The notes below the pieces were generated by a model. That model saw only the letters and a list, made by a program, of their open reading frames with translations, was not told the origin of the DNA and ran no database searches. From assembly GCA_905216025.1 (NCBI GenBank), contig CAJMSE010000014.1, positions 1 to 64,000 on the forward strand: a stretch of 64,000 nucleotides of DNA. Direction: 5' to 3'. The number at the start of each line of letters is the position of its first letter. The stretch's first letter is position 1. The stretch is from an uncultured bacterium. GTDB taxonomy: Bacteria > Bacteroidota > Bacteroidia > Bacteroidales > Bacteroidaceae. Below are positions 26,157-34,592 of this stretch, in pieces. Made by a program: the position numbers and the translations under genes.

Positions 26157-26187
26157 TTGCCGCAGTAGGAAAAAATGATTAATTTTG
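26157..26187 (+). promoter_or_regulatory. Promoter of the thioredoxin/Omp28 gene run
   Basis: TTG at 26157-26159 and TAATTTTG at 26180-26187 with a 20-base spacer, 43 bases upstream of the ATG at 26231. Confidence 0.7.
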
Positions 26188-26230
26188 CCAGTCATAACAT
26201 TATTTAATAAGATACATACATTATTATATT

Positions 26231-26725
26231 ATGGTAAAATCAAGACTTAGACTGTTGGCCGTGGCGCTGTCCCTCTGCCTCGCAGGCATGGTGAAGGCTC
26301 AGCTCCCGGCGGTGACGCTTACGGACATAACGGGAAAGACCGTGCGCACGGATACCCTGTCGAACGGCGGAAAGCCGTTCATAATCTCGTTCTTCGCCAC
26401 ATGGTGCAAGCCCTGCAACCGCGAGCTGACAGCCATCAGCGAGGTATACGACGACTGGAAGGAAGAGACCGGAGTGAAGGTCATCGCCGTCAGCATCGAC
26501 CAGGCGCAGAACATCAACAAGGTGAAGCCCCTCGTCGACGGCAACGGATGGGAATATGACGTGCTGCTCGACCCGAACAGCGACTTCAAGCGCGCGCTCG
26601 GCATACAGATGATACCCTACGTGCTCATAGTGGACGGAAAGGGAAACATCGTCTACAAGCACAACGGATACACCGAGGGAGCGGAGAACGAGCTGATAGA
26701 GAAAGTCCGCGAACTGGTAAAATAA
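26231..26725 (+). CDS. Exported thioredoxin-family protein (TlpA/ResA type)
   Basis: 164 residues with a signal peptide (about 1-24) and a thioredoxin fold. The redox motif is FFATWCKPCNRE with Cys59 and Cys62, and the cis-proline region is MIPYVLIVDG. Acts outside the inner membrane as a thiol reductant or oxidant. It heads a run of five co-directional genes, two of which encode further thioredoxin-like or Omp28-like proteins with CxxC, suggesting a shared role in disulfide handling or surface assembly. Confidence 0.87.
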   Translation: MVKSRLRLLAVALSLCLAGMVKAQLPAVTLTDITGKTVRTDTLSNGGKPFIISFFATWCKPCNRELTAISEVYDDWKEETGVKVIAVSIDQAQNINKVKPLVDGNGWEYDVLLDPNSDFKRALGIQMIPYVLIVDGKGNIVYKHNGYTEGAENELIEKVRELVK

Positions 26726-26747
26726 CCCCAAACAGACATTTATCTTA

Positions 26748-28412
26748 ATGAAAATAAGACATTTCGCGCTGCTTCCGTGCGTGGCACTGCTGCCCGCAGC
26801 CGGTTGGGCGCAGGCCGGAAACGAGACCGGCGGCGGACTGAGGCTCAGCGGAAGCATACAGAGCGACATCCTCATACCGCAGGACGACGAGAAGATAGGA
26901 ACCGACAAATATAGCGAGTGGGCGCTGACGAACACGTTTGCAGAGCTCAACCTGACGAGCAAGTATGTCGATGCGGGAGCACGCCTCGAATATCTGGAGC
27001 ACCCGCTGCCGGGCTTCGAGCCCGACTACAAGGGATGGGGCGTGCCTTACTTCTACATCAAGGGAAAGGTGAAGAACGCCGAGCTGACGCTCGGAAACTT
27101 CTACGAGCAGTTCGGCTCGGGATTCATCCTCCGCACATACGAGGAGCGGAGCCTCGGCATAGACAACTCGCTGCGGGGCGGACGCATCGTATACAAGCCG
27201 CTGCGCGGCGTCACCCTGAAGGCGCTCACGGGAAAGCAGCGCCGCTACTGGGACTACAACGACTCTTGGGTGACGGGCGGCGACGTGGAGCTGAACATCG
27301 ACCAGTGGTCCGGCCGCATGCAGCAGAGCGGTACGTACCTCACCCTCGGCGCATCGTTCGTCAACAAGCACGAGAGCAGCGAGGACCTCATGGTGGACGC
27401 CACGCACAAGCTCAACTTCCCCACTAACGTGAACGCATACGACCTCCGCCTGCGCCTTCAGAAGGGCGGATGGAACGTTCTGGCCGAGTATGCCCACAAA
27501 AGCCAGGACCCTTCGATAGACAACGACTACATATACCGCAAGGGTTACGTCACGATGCTCTCGGCAAGCTACTCCAAGCGCGGCATGAGCCTGCTCCTGC
27601 AGGCAAAGCGCAGCGACAACATGTCGTTCCGCAGCCGCCGCACACTGCCGTCGGCCGCCGAGAACTCGTCGTTCATCAACCACCTGCCGGCATTCACCAT
27701 GGAGCATACATACGCCCTCGCGGCGCACTATCCATACGCCACGAACCCGGACGGTGAGTGGGCATACCAGGCCGAGCTGGGCTATACGTTCAAGAAGGGC
27801 ACGGCCCTCGGAGGCAAATACGGCACGAAGGTGAAGGTCAACTTCTCGCACGTGCACTCCATAGAGCAGTCGCCGAGACTTCTCGACGGCTACCTGATGG
27901 GCAGCGACGGCTACAGCTCGCGCTTCTGGAAGTGGGGCGACAGCAAATACTATCAGGACCTCAACGTGCAGGTGGAGAAGAAGGTGAACCGCGATTTCAA
28001 GCTCAACCTCATGTATATGAACCAGTATTACAACCAGACGGCCATCGAAGGACACGGCGGAATGGTGCACAGCAACATCTTCGTGGCCGAGGGCAAGTAC
28101 AGGTTCAGCAACAAGCTGACGCTCCGCGGCGAGGCGCAGTATCTCACCACGGGCGAGGACCAGGGCGACTGGGCCTTCGGGCTGCTCGAGCTTTCGGTGC
28201 TTCCCAACTGGATGTTCACCGTGTCGGACGAGTATAACGTGGGCGAGACAGACCTGCATTACTATAACGCCTATGTCACGTACACCAAGGGTGCGCACCG
28301 CCTTCAGGTGGGTTATGTGCGCAACCGCTCCGGATTCAACTGCTCCGGAGGCGTCTGCCGCTGGATTCCGGCAAGCCGTGGCGCAACCATTTCGTATAAC
28401 TACAATTTCTGA
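26748..28412 (+). CDS. Outer-membrane protein of the DUF6029-like family
   Basis: 554 residues with a signal peptide (MKIRHFALLPCVALLPAAGWA). Long runs of amphipathic strands and the ending RGATISYNYNF indicate a large outer-membrane barrel. Segments such as ELTLGNFYEQFGSGFILRTYEERSLGIDNS resemble the DUF6029 family that commonly lies between thioredoxin-like and Omp28 genes. 22 bases after the thioredoxin gene. Function unknown. Confidence 0.75.
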   Translation: MKIRHFALLPCVALLPAAGWAQAGNETGGGLRLSGSIQSDILIPQDDEKIGTDKYSEWALTNTFAELNLTSKYVDAGARLEYLEHPLPGFEPDYKGWGVPYFYIKGKVKNAELTLGNFYEQFGSGFILRTYEERSLGIDNSLRGGRIVYKPLRGVTLKALTGKQRRYWDYNDSWVTGGDVELNIDQWSGRMQQSGTYLTLGASFVNKHESSEDLMVDATHKLNFPTNVNAYDLRLRLQKGGWNVLAEYAHKSQDPSIDNDYIYRKGYVTMLSASYSKRGMSLLLQAKRSDNMSFRSRRTLPSAAENSSFINHLPAFTMEHTYALAAHYPYATNPDGEWAYQAELGYTFKKGTALGGKYGTKVKVNFSHVHSIEQSPRLLDGYLMGSDGYSSRFWKWGDSKYYQDLNVQVEKKVNRDFKLNLMYMNQYYNQTAIEGHGGMVHSNIFVAEGKYRFSNKLTLRGEAQYLTTGEDQGDWAFGLLELSVLPNWMFTVSDEYNVGETDLHYYNAYVTYTKGAHRLQVGYVRNRSGFNCSGGVCRWIPASRGATISYNYNF

Positions 28413-28429
28413 CAGTTTGTTTCTGAAGT

Positions 28430-29209
28430 ATGAAGATAAAGACATTATTATATAGCATGGCCGCAGCGCTTGCGGTTCTGACGTCGTGCGACAACGTCGA
28501 CGAGGGCGAACGCTTCATCTACGTGAAGCCGGCCGACGTGCAGCGGTGCGTGCTGATAGAGGATTTCACGGGGCAGAACTGCCCCAACTGTCCTAACGCG
28601 GCGCAGGCATTGGAGGCTTTGCATGAAGAGTATTCCGACAATGTGATTGCCGTTGCCATACATGGCGGCAGGCTGGCATATACCCCGCTCAAGTCGCCTG
28701 TAGGCGATGAGTATTACACCGCGGCAGGCTCACCGAACCTTCCGGCCGGCCGTATAGACCGCATCGGCGGCACGAGCGTTTACGCGCAGTGGGCGGGAGC
28801 TGTCAGCAACGCGATAAGCCGCAAGGCCACGGTATCATTCAATATCGGCAGCGACTATGACGCGGCCGCAGGCACGGCCGCCGTCAGCGTGGATGTGCTC
28901 GGTCTTGAGGCCGTCAGCGGCAAGCTGCAGATATGGCTTGTGGAAGACGGCATCGTGGCATGGCAGGCCCAGCCCGACGGCAGCGTAAACCCGGAATATG
29001 TGCATAACCACGTGCTGCGCGCAGCCGTGAACGGCACCTGGGGTGAGGACATCACGCTCGGCGAGGGCGAGACCGTGACCGTGAACTGCACGGCGCCCAT
29101 CGACGGGACATGGAATGCCGCAAACATGTCGGTCGTGGCCTTCGTATATAACGACGGCGGAGTGCAGAACGTGGCAAAGGCGCCGCTGGTGACGCCCACT
29201 GCAGAGTAG
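28430..29209 (+). CDS. Omp28-related lipoprotein with thioredoxin-like CxxC
   Basis: 259 residues. Lipobox ends TSC (Cys20). The Omp28 opening VLIEDFTGQNCPNCPNAAQ has a CPNC motif in a thioredoxin-like fold, followed by a C-terminal beta domain. Omp28 proteins are surface-exposed outer-membrane lipoproteins first seen in Porphyromonas. 17 bases after the barrel gene. Redox activity of CPNC is plausible but unproven. Confidence 0.85.
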   Translation: MKIKTLLYSMAAALAVLTSCDNVDEGERFIYVKPADVQRCVLIEDFTGQNCPNCPNAAQALEALHEEYSDNVIAVAIHGGRLAYTPLKSPVGDEYYTAAGSPNLPAGRIDRIGGTSVYAQWAGAVSNAISRKATVSFNIGSDYDAAAGTAAVSVDVLGLEAVSGKLQIWLVEDGIVAWQAQPDGSVNPEYVHNHVLRAAVNGTWGEDITLGEGETVTVNCTAPIDGTWNAANMSVVAFVYNDGGVQNVAKAPLVTPTAE

Positions 29210-29260
29210 GCGTGACAGTTTCATACAATGTCTGACGTATAAAAAATAAAGGTTTAAGAT

Positions 29261-29956
29261 ATGAAAAGAATAAAGAGTTTATTGGTGTCTGCCCTCATGG
29301 TTATGGGCACGGCAGGCGCTTTCGCACAGGTGGACAACACCTTCCAGTTTGTCGATAAGGATGGAAACGTCGTTGCAGACGGCAGCACATGCACTTTCAA
29401 TGCTGAGAAAAACCAGTGGACGGGTGCTCTTGAGGCAAAGATGGACCTCAAGGTCAAGAATACTACGGATGCCGAGGCATACATCTCGATGAATGTAGTG
29501 ACGGAGAAACTGCCCAATGGAAACATACAGGTGTGCTTCCCGGATGAGTGCGTGAGTGAGGTCCCGGCAGACTTCATTACCGGTAATGGCATTATTGCGG
29601 CAAACGGTTTGAAGCCTCTTAACTCGGAGTGGCTGCCCGAGGAGGGGAAGTACGGCACGGCAGAGGTGACCCTCCAGCTGCGCGTGATGACACAGACAGG
29701 AACTTTCCCCAACTATAAATATGCCTTCAAGGCCAACGGCCCGAAAATCAAGGTGAACCTTGTATATTCAGACCCGACTGGCATTGCAGGCCTGACAGCA
29801 GACAAGGATGCCGTTGTCAACGTCTATAACCTCGCCGGCAAGGCCGTGCTGACAAACCGCCCCGCATCGGCTCTCCTGTCGCTTGGCAAGGGTCTCTATA
29901 TCTGCGAGACGGTGAAGGACGGCAAGCGCGTTGCCGTGAAGAAGATTGTGAGATAA
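29261..29956 (+). CDS. Secreted protein with type IX-like C-terminal domain
   Basis: 231 residues with a signal peptide (MKRIKSLLVSALMVMGTAGAFA). A beta-rich middle is followed by a C-terminal domain VVNVYNLAGKAVLTN and then LLSLGKGLYICETVKDGK ending KKIVR, close to the type A sorting domain used by the type IX system. No other domain recognised. Part of the 26231-31903 run. Confidence 0.75.
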   Translation: MKRIKSLLVSALMVMGTAGAFAQVDNTFQFVDKDGNVVADGSTCTFNAEKNQWTGALEAKMDLKVKNTTDAEAYISMNVVTEKLPNGNIQVCFPDECVSEVPADFITGNGIIAANGLKPLNSEWLPEEGKYGTAEVTLQLRVMTQTGTFPNYKYAFKANGPKIKVNLVYSDPTGIAGLTADKDAVVNVYNLAGKAVLTNRPASALLSLGKGLYICETVKDGKRVAVKKIVR

Positions 29957-29986
29957 AGGATACAATATAATATTTAAATCAACACA

Positions 29987-31903
29987 ATGAGAAAAGTTTT
30001 ACTTTCTTTGATAGCCTTCGCGCTGTCAGTGAGTGTGGCCGGAGCACAGACAAAGTCCGGATTTGTAGCAAAGAAGGCCCCCATGGGCATCATGCAGAAG
30101 AGTGGCGCGGCTGTGACCCTGCCCGGAAAGAAGAAAATGTCTGTACCGGCGAAGATTACACTGGCCGATAATCAGAAGATCATGGGCCCGTATGTCGGCG
30201 ACGAGGTGGCTACGGCTCAGGAGGGACTCGGTCTCAATACGAATCAGACCCTGTCGATTGCATCTATGATAGACTCGGCAGGATTCTCGAAGTTCAACGG
30301 CGGCAAGGTCGTCAGCTTGCGCTACGGTTTGACAAGGTCTGCAACGGTGAGCAAGGTGTTCATCAAGGCTATAAAGGGAAAGAACATCGTGGACATGCTT
30401 GAGGTCCCGGTGACGGCTGCCGGCGTTGCCGGATGGAACACCGTGACCGTCGAAACACCCTACACGCTCGACTTCACAGGTGCCGATGCCGTGCTGATGG
30501 GCTTCGAATACAAGCAGGTCAGCGGGCAGTATCCCCTCTCTTTCAGGGGCAAGGAGATTGGAACGCTTGTCTATGGCAATCTCGGATCGGGCACAGGCTG
30601 GTATAACCTGAACGGTGCCGGCGGTGGCCTGTGCATCCAGGCTGTTGTAGAGAACGAGTATCCGGCATACGACCTGCAGGTGAGCGATATATATAGCATG
30701 GACTATATCAAGGCCGGCGAGGAGATGGAGTATGGCTTCACCTATATGAACGATGGCATAAAGCCCCTTTCCGACTATACTTTAGGCGTGGCTATAGACG
30801 GCACTGAGGTTGCTGTCGTTGAGGCTCCGACAAAGGAACTCTCTGCCACGGCCGTCGATTATACGGGTAAGGTATCCGTGAAGGACCTTGCAAGCGGCAT
30901 TCATACATTCTCTGTATATGTGAAGACGGTGGCCGGCGAGGCCGTGACGATGGGTGCGCTGCAGTCCGGCAGCTACCCCTTCGGTGTGTATACGGAGAGC
31001 TATCCGCACCAGAAGCAGCTTATTGAGCAGTTCACATCGACATACTGCACCTACTGCCCGCGCGGCGGCAAGTTCCTTAATTTGATCGGAAAGAAGCGTG
31101 ACGACCTCGCATTTGTTTCCCTGCACGGTAACATGCAGAGCGGAACGGACATCTACACCATCGCCGCCGGTAGTGAGATAATGAGCTACATGACTTCAGG
31201 ATTCCCCTCGGCAGCGTTCAACAGGTATCCCTTCGGCGACGGAGAGACGGCCATGAGTATCGGATTCAACGATGACTACATGAATCAGTATGCCGATCTG
31301 ATAAGCGACATGATAGACCTCGGCAACAGGTTCTATCCCACTTTCGCAACCATCGACCTCACAGCAGACTATAACGAGGCGGCCGGAACGATGGATATCA
31401 AGGTATCCGGAGAGACCGTGGCCGACTTCGCGGCTGTCATGGGCGAGGATGTGGCACTCACGGTGTACATCACTGAAGACAGCCTCGTTTCGCGTCAGTT
31501 GGATGGCGGCACCTGGAGGAGCAAGTATGTGCATAACAACGTGCTCCGTGCCGTTGCCACCGCTCCGGTGGGAGATGCCCTCAACATGACTGGCAACAAG
31601 TATGAGAACAGCTACAGCGTCAAGCTGAACAGCTCATGGAACAAGAATCAGCTGGGCGTGGTAGCCTTCATCGGCCGCACGCTGACGGAGGAGAACGCCG
31701 CTAACGAGAACCTTTGGGTGATGAACGCCGAGGCGCTGAAGAAATATGATCCCACCACGGGCATCTCTACGCCGGTCAAGTCGGCCGAGAACAGGCCCGT
31801 TGAGTTCTACACCATCGACGGTGTGCGCGTGGACGCACCTGTCAAGGGCCTCAACATCGTCAAGCTGAGCAACGGCGAGACACGCAAGGTAGTGGTGAAA
31901 TAA
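29987..31903 (+). CDS. Large secreted Omp28-like protein with thioredoxin motif and sorting domain
   Basis: 638 residues. Signal peptide (about 1-20), a beta-rich N-terminal region, then an Omp28/thioredoxin-like segment QLIEQFTSTYCTYCPRGGK with CTYC at about residues 347-350. The C-terminus FYTIDGVRVDAPVKGLNIVK then GETRKVVVK is a short sorting tail. It shares its redox motif context with the Omp28 lipoprotein encoded three genes earlier in the run. Last gene of the run; an R3 palindrome follows 8 bases after the stop. Confidence 0.8.
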   Translation: MRKVLLSLIAFALSVSVAGAQTKSGFVAKKAPMGIMQKSGAAVTLPGKKKMSVPAKITLADNQKIMGPYVGDEVATAQEGLGLNTNQTLSIASMIDSAGFSKFNGGKVVSLRYGLTRSATVSKVFIKAIKGKNIVDMLEVPVTAAGVAGWNTVTVETPYTLDFTGADAVLMGFEYKQVSGQYPLSFRGKEIGTLVYGNLGSGTGWYNLNGAGGGLCIQAVVENEYPAYDLQVSDIYSMDYIKAGEEMEYGFTYMNDGIKPLSDYTLGVAIDGTEVAVVEAPTKELSATAVDYTGKVSVKDLASGIHTFSVYVKTVAGEAVTMGALQSGSYPFGVYTESYPHQKQLIEQFTSTYCTYCPRGGKFLNLIGKKRDDLAFVSLHGNMQSGTDIYTIAAGSEIMSYMTSGFPSAAFNRYPFGDGETAMSIGFNDDYMNQYADLISDMIDLGNRFYPTFATIDLTADYNEAAGTMDIKVSGETVADFAAVMGEDVALTVYITEDSLVSRQLDGGTWRSKYVHNNVLRAVATAPVGDALNMTGNKYENSYSVKLNSSWNKNQLGVVAFIGRTLTEENAANENLWVMNAEALKKYDPTTGISTPVKSAENRPVEFYTIDGVRVDAPVKGLNIVKLSNGETRKVVVK

Positions 31904-31910
31904 CACGCTT

Positions 31911-32001
31911 TAAACGCAAAGACGCGAAAGCGCAAAGCATTTTGCTGCATTATGAATAATAATGAATGGCAAAGGCTTTGCGCTTTCGCGTCTTTGCGTT
32001 T
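31911..32001. repeat. R3 palindromic repeat, short copy
   Basis: AAACGCAAAGACGCGAAAGC and its inverse GCTTTCGCGTCTTTGCGTTT face each other around about 45 bases. It directly follows the stop of the preceding gene and could fold into a long hairpin at the mRNA 3' end. Confidence 0.85.
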
Positions 32002-32101
32002 ACTTACCTAAAAGAAACGAAAGAAAGCTGAAACGGTGGTCCGTGATGTGCCTTGTAGCGGGAAAAATGCGTATATTTGCCATATACAAAACTATGAAGA
32101 T

Positions 32102-32569
32102 ATGGACAAGAGGGAACTTATGAGCAGGGCGATAGCCCTTTCGGAGGAGAGCGTGAGGCGCGGCGGAGGCCCGTTCGGCGCCGTGATAGCCCGCGACGGC
32201 GAGATAGTGGCCGAGGCGTCTAACAGCGTCACCATAGAGCACGACCCCACGGCGCATGCCGAAGTGAGTGCCATACGCATGGCCGCGCACCGTCTCGGGA
32301 CTCACGACCTCAGCGGCTGTGAGATATTCACCTCGTGCGAGCCGTGCCCTATGTGCCTCGGGGCTATCTACTGGGCTCACCTCGACAAGATATATTATGC
32401 CAACAGCCGCACCGATGCCGCCCGCGCCGGTTTCGACGACGATTTCATCTATACGGAGATGGCGCTGCCACCGGTCGGCCGCCGCAAGCCTTCGGAGGTG
32501 CTGATGGCTGACGAGGCCGCCCGCGCCTTCAGCCTGTGGACGGCCAAGGACGACCGGATTGAATATTGA
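32102..32569 (+). CDS. Nucleoside/guanine deaminase (CMP/dCMP deaminase fold)
   Basis: 155 residues from ATG 32102 (the frame is open from 32036, but family length and TAT ATG context favour this start). Zinc site: HAE in DPTAHAEVSAIR and the pair of Cys in EPCPMCLGAIYW. Length and the C-terminal half (YANSRTDAARAGFDDDFIY) resemble bacterial guanine deaminase of the GuaD type more than tRNA adenosine deaminase. It would convert guanine to xanthine in salvage. Confidence 0.85.
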   Translation: MDKRELMSRAIALSEESVRRGGGPFGAVIARDGEIVAEASNSVTIEHDPTAHAEVSAIRMAAHRLGTHDLSGCEIFTSCEPCPMCLGAIYWAHLDKIYYANSRTDAARAGFDDDFIYTEMALPPVGRRKPSEVLMADEAARAFSLWTAKDDRIEY

Positions 32570-32577
32570 AAGCATGT

Positions 32578-32681
32578 AAATGAAGAATGAAGAGTGAAGA
32601 ATGAAGAATCGGGCTGCGCCGTGCCACCACCCTTCACCGCGGTAGCAAATTCTTCATTCTTCACTCTTCATTCTTCATTTA
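32578..32681. repeat. R1 palindromic repeat, intergenic copy
   Basis: Left arm AATGAAGAATGAAGAGTGAA, right arm TTCACTCTTCATTCTTCATT, centre GGGCTGCGCC...TTCACCGCGGTAGC. It begins 8 bases after the deaminase stop. Read on the minus strand it encodes MKNEE and then TAQPDSSFFTLHSSF, the same peptide as in purL. Confidence 0.9.
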
Positions 32682-32792
32682 AAGTGTAAGAAATGGCGCT
32701 GTGTGCGCAAACAGTTGTTGATTTAAGTCAAGAACACTGTATTTTTATTCAAAATGGCAGGTAAATGTATGGACTCGCATTGATATTCGCAG

Positions 32793-33075
32793 TATCTTTG
32801 CATTGTCAAAAGGTTAATAGATTGTTTTAGGTTAGTAGTAATATTTATAGTTTTAGGTTTTTAGTTATTGGTAATAAGAAAGTTTTAAAGGATAACACAG
32901 GCAGCCGTGAGGCTCCCTAAACTTTCTAAGAACGTTATTTGAATATCGGTTGCAGTCCGATTTCCGCCTGCGGGCGGTGAGAGACACGGCAGTGGCCGGA
33001 GACCGGTAGGAAAACAAATATTGTACAAAAAGCATCAATGCCGCCGCTCGTCGATGAGTGGCGGCATTGTTTTTA
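32793..33075 (+). ncRNA. Probable standalone structured RNA, family not recognised
   Basis: A TATCTTTG -7 element at 32793-32800 is followed by about 270 bases with no open frame, ending at a strong terminator. Pairings visible by eye: a closing helix GTAATATTT (32838-32846) with AAATATT-TAC (33016-33026) extended by TTTT/AAAA; AGAAAGTTT (32877-32885) with AAACTTTCT (32919-32927); inside it AGCC-GTGA-GGCT (32903-32914), a GNRA tetraloop; ATCGG/CCGAT and CCGCC/GGGCGG hairpins near 32946-32985. The end GCCGGAGACCGGT faintly recalls a cobalamin box, but other required boxes are missing. Could be 6S-like or new. Confidence 0.6.
33037..33075 (+). terminator. Terminator of the structured RNA
   Basis: AATGCCGCCGCT and AGTGGCGGCATT pair around an 8-base loop, followed by GTTTTTATTG. 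Confidence 0.85.
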
Positions 33076-33167
33076 TTGCCTGTATGGATGCGTTATATTG
33101 CCTGTATAGATGCCGCTAACTATGCAAATAATGTGTCAGTAGAAAATCCGTGGGATCGAGTTGAATT

Positions 33168-33312
33168 GTAGGGACAGAGTCTTGTCTTTGTCCGTAGCCC
33201 GTAAGGGCTTATTCACATGCAGATCTGATATTCATGTTTTATGTATAGAGACATTCTTTTCCCATCCAAAAGCCCTTGCGGGCTGCGGCCAAAGACAAGA
33301 CTCTGGCCCTAC
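33168..33312. repeat. R4 palindromic repeat, copy 2
   Basis: Left arm GTAGGGACAGAGTCTTGTCT, then TTGTCCGTAGCCC and GTAAGGGCTTA. The right arm at 33267-33312 (AAAAGCCCTTGCGGGCTGCG, then GGCCAAAGACAAGACTCTGG) is its inverse. The two arms differ systematically (ACAGAG/CTCTGGCC), as in copy 1. Confidence 0.85.
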
Positions 33313-33427
33313 AAAGGTGATGATATTATCAATCAAAACAATCCTCATTGATTTTCTACAGAGTCCAAATAATTGCCGGATGCGGATAATAAGCCGCAAA
33401 TTATGCGGTTTATTGACCGCAAAATAG

Positions 33428-33435
33428 TATATTTG
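33428..33435 (+). promoter_or_regulatory. -7 element of the fic gene
   Basis: TATATTTG lies 18 bases before ATG 33454. It falls inside the longer open frame, which argues that translation starts at 33454 and not at 33373. Confidence 0.6.
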
Positions 33436-33453
33436 CAGCAAATAGTGACCCCT

Positions 33454-34578
33454 ATGTATATACATGAACATAAAGAGTGGCCTTTCTTCTCGTGGGACAA
33501 AGAGCTTGTCGGCAGGAAGCAGAACGAGGTGAACAGGGCTGTGGGATACCTGATGGGACGCCTCAGTATGATTGGTTTCGGCGACAAGATGGCTGCCGTC
33601 GTGGAGTCGATTTCCCATGATATCATCGCCTCTTCGGAGATAGAGGGAGTGGAACTGAATACCGGGCAGGTGCGTTCGTCGGTTGCCCGCAAGCTCGGAG
33701 TACAGTTGCAAAACCCCGCCGAGTCGTCACGCTATATAGACGGAGTGGCGGAGATGGCCCTTGACGCAACGCTTAATTTCTACAGTCCGCTCACAGATGA
33801 GAGGTTGTGGGGATGGCATAACAGCCTCTTTCCCACCGGATGGAGCGGTACGACGAAGATAGACGTGGCCCGATATCGCAACGGAGAGATGAAAATCATA
33901 TCCGGAATGTCCGGTAGGGAGAGGGTGCATTATGTGGCGCCGGCTCCAGAAAGGATAGAAGAGGAGATGCGGAGCTTTCTCCGTTGGTTCAATTCTGCCG
34001 ACAATAGCGGCTATGTGAAGTCGGCAATAGCCCATCTGTGGTTTGTCTGCATACATCCTTTTGACGATGGAAACGGGCGTATCGGGCGTGCCATAGCAGA
34101 CATGGCGCTTTCTCAGGCGGAGCAGTCGAAGATGCGTTTCTTCAGTATTTCCCATCAGATAAACAAGGATAAGAAACAATATTACGACATACTGGAGAAG
34201 ACGCAGAAAGGCGGTTGTGACATTACTGAGTGGATATTGTGGTATCTCGACTGTCTTGTCCGTTCCGTGGAGCAGTCTGACGAGATACTTTCGAAAGTGC
34301 TGAATAAGGCCCTTTTCTGGCAGACCAATGCCGGAACGGATATTTCCGGGCGGCAGCGCGAGGTGTTGAACATCTATCTTGACGGATATCCCGGAAAGCT
34401 GACAGCAAAGAATTGGGCGAAGCGTGCAAAGGTTTCATCAGACACGGCGGCACGCGATATAAAGGATTTGGTAGATAAAGGCGTGCTTGTTCCCATGCAG
34501 GGCAGGGTGCGTGATGTGTTTTACGGAATACGGTGCAGCGACTCTGTCATCGTCATTCCTATGCCGGAAGATTCCTGA
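33454..34578 (+). CDS. Fic-domain protein (probable AMP transferase) with DUF4172-like N-terminus and winged helix
   Basis: 374 residues from ATG 33454. The Fic core motif HPFDDGNGRIGR is complete, so AMP transfer from ATP to a protein target is chemically possible. An N-terminal SSEIEGVELN carries the (S/T)xxxE inhibitory helix that blocks ATP binding, marking a self-inhibited class II Fic. The C-terminal region (REVLNIYLDGYPGKLTAKNW then VSSDTAARDIKDLVDKGVL) is a winged helix, suggesting DNA binding or dimer control. No antitoxin gene is adjacent, consistent with built-in inhibition. Confidence 0.9.
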   Translation: MYIHEHKEWPFFSWDKELVGRKQNEVNRAVGYLMGRLSMIGFGDKMAAVVESISHDIIASSEIEGVELNTGQVRSSVARKLGVQLQNPAESSRYIDGVAEMALDATLNFYSPLTDERLWGWHNSLFPTGWSGTTKIDVARYRNGEMKIISGMSGRERVHYVAPAPERIEEEMRSFLRWFNSADNSGYVKSAIAHLWFVCIHPFDDGNGRIGRAIADMALSQAEQSKMRFFSISHQINKDKKQYYDILEKTQKGGCDITEWILWYLDCLVRSVEQSDEILSKVLNKALFWQTNAGTDISGRQREVLNIYLDGYPGKLTAKNWAKRAKVSSDTAARDIKDLVDKGVLVPMQGRVRDVFYGIRCSDSVIVIPMPEDS

Positions 34579-34592
34579 CGCCCTCTTACGGC

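Noticed and set aside
26745..28445. 566-codon minus-strand open frame opposite the DUF6029-like gene
   Set aside because: It mirrors a well-supported exported protein in an operon; its own sequence is low-complexity Val/Arg/His-rich.
32880..33015. Cobalamin riboswitch
   Set aside because: Only GCCGGAGACCGGT resembles a B12 box; the other conserved boxes are missing, and no transporter or B12 gene follows before the terminator.
33161..33427. Small gene of 88 codons before fic
   Set aside because: It is made almost wholly of the R4 palindrome and overlaps the fic promoter.
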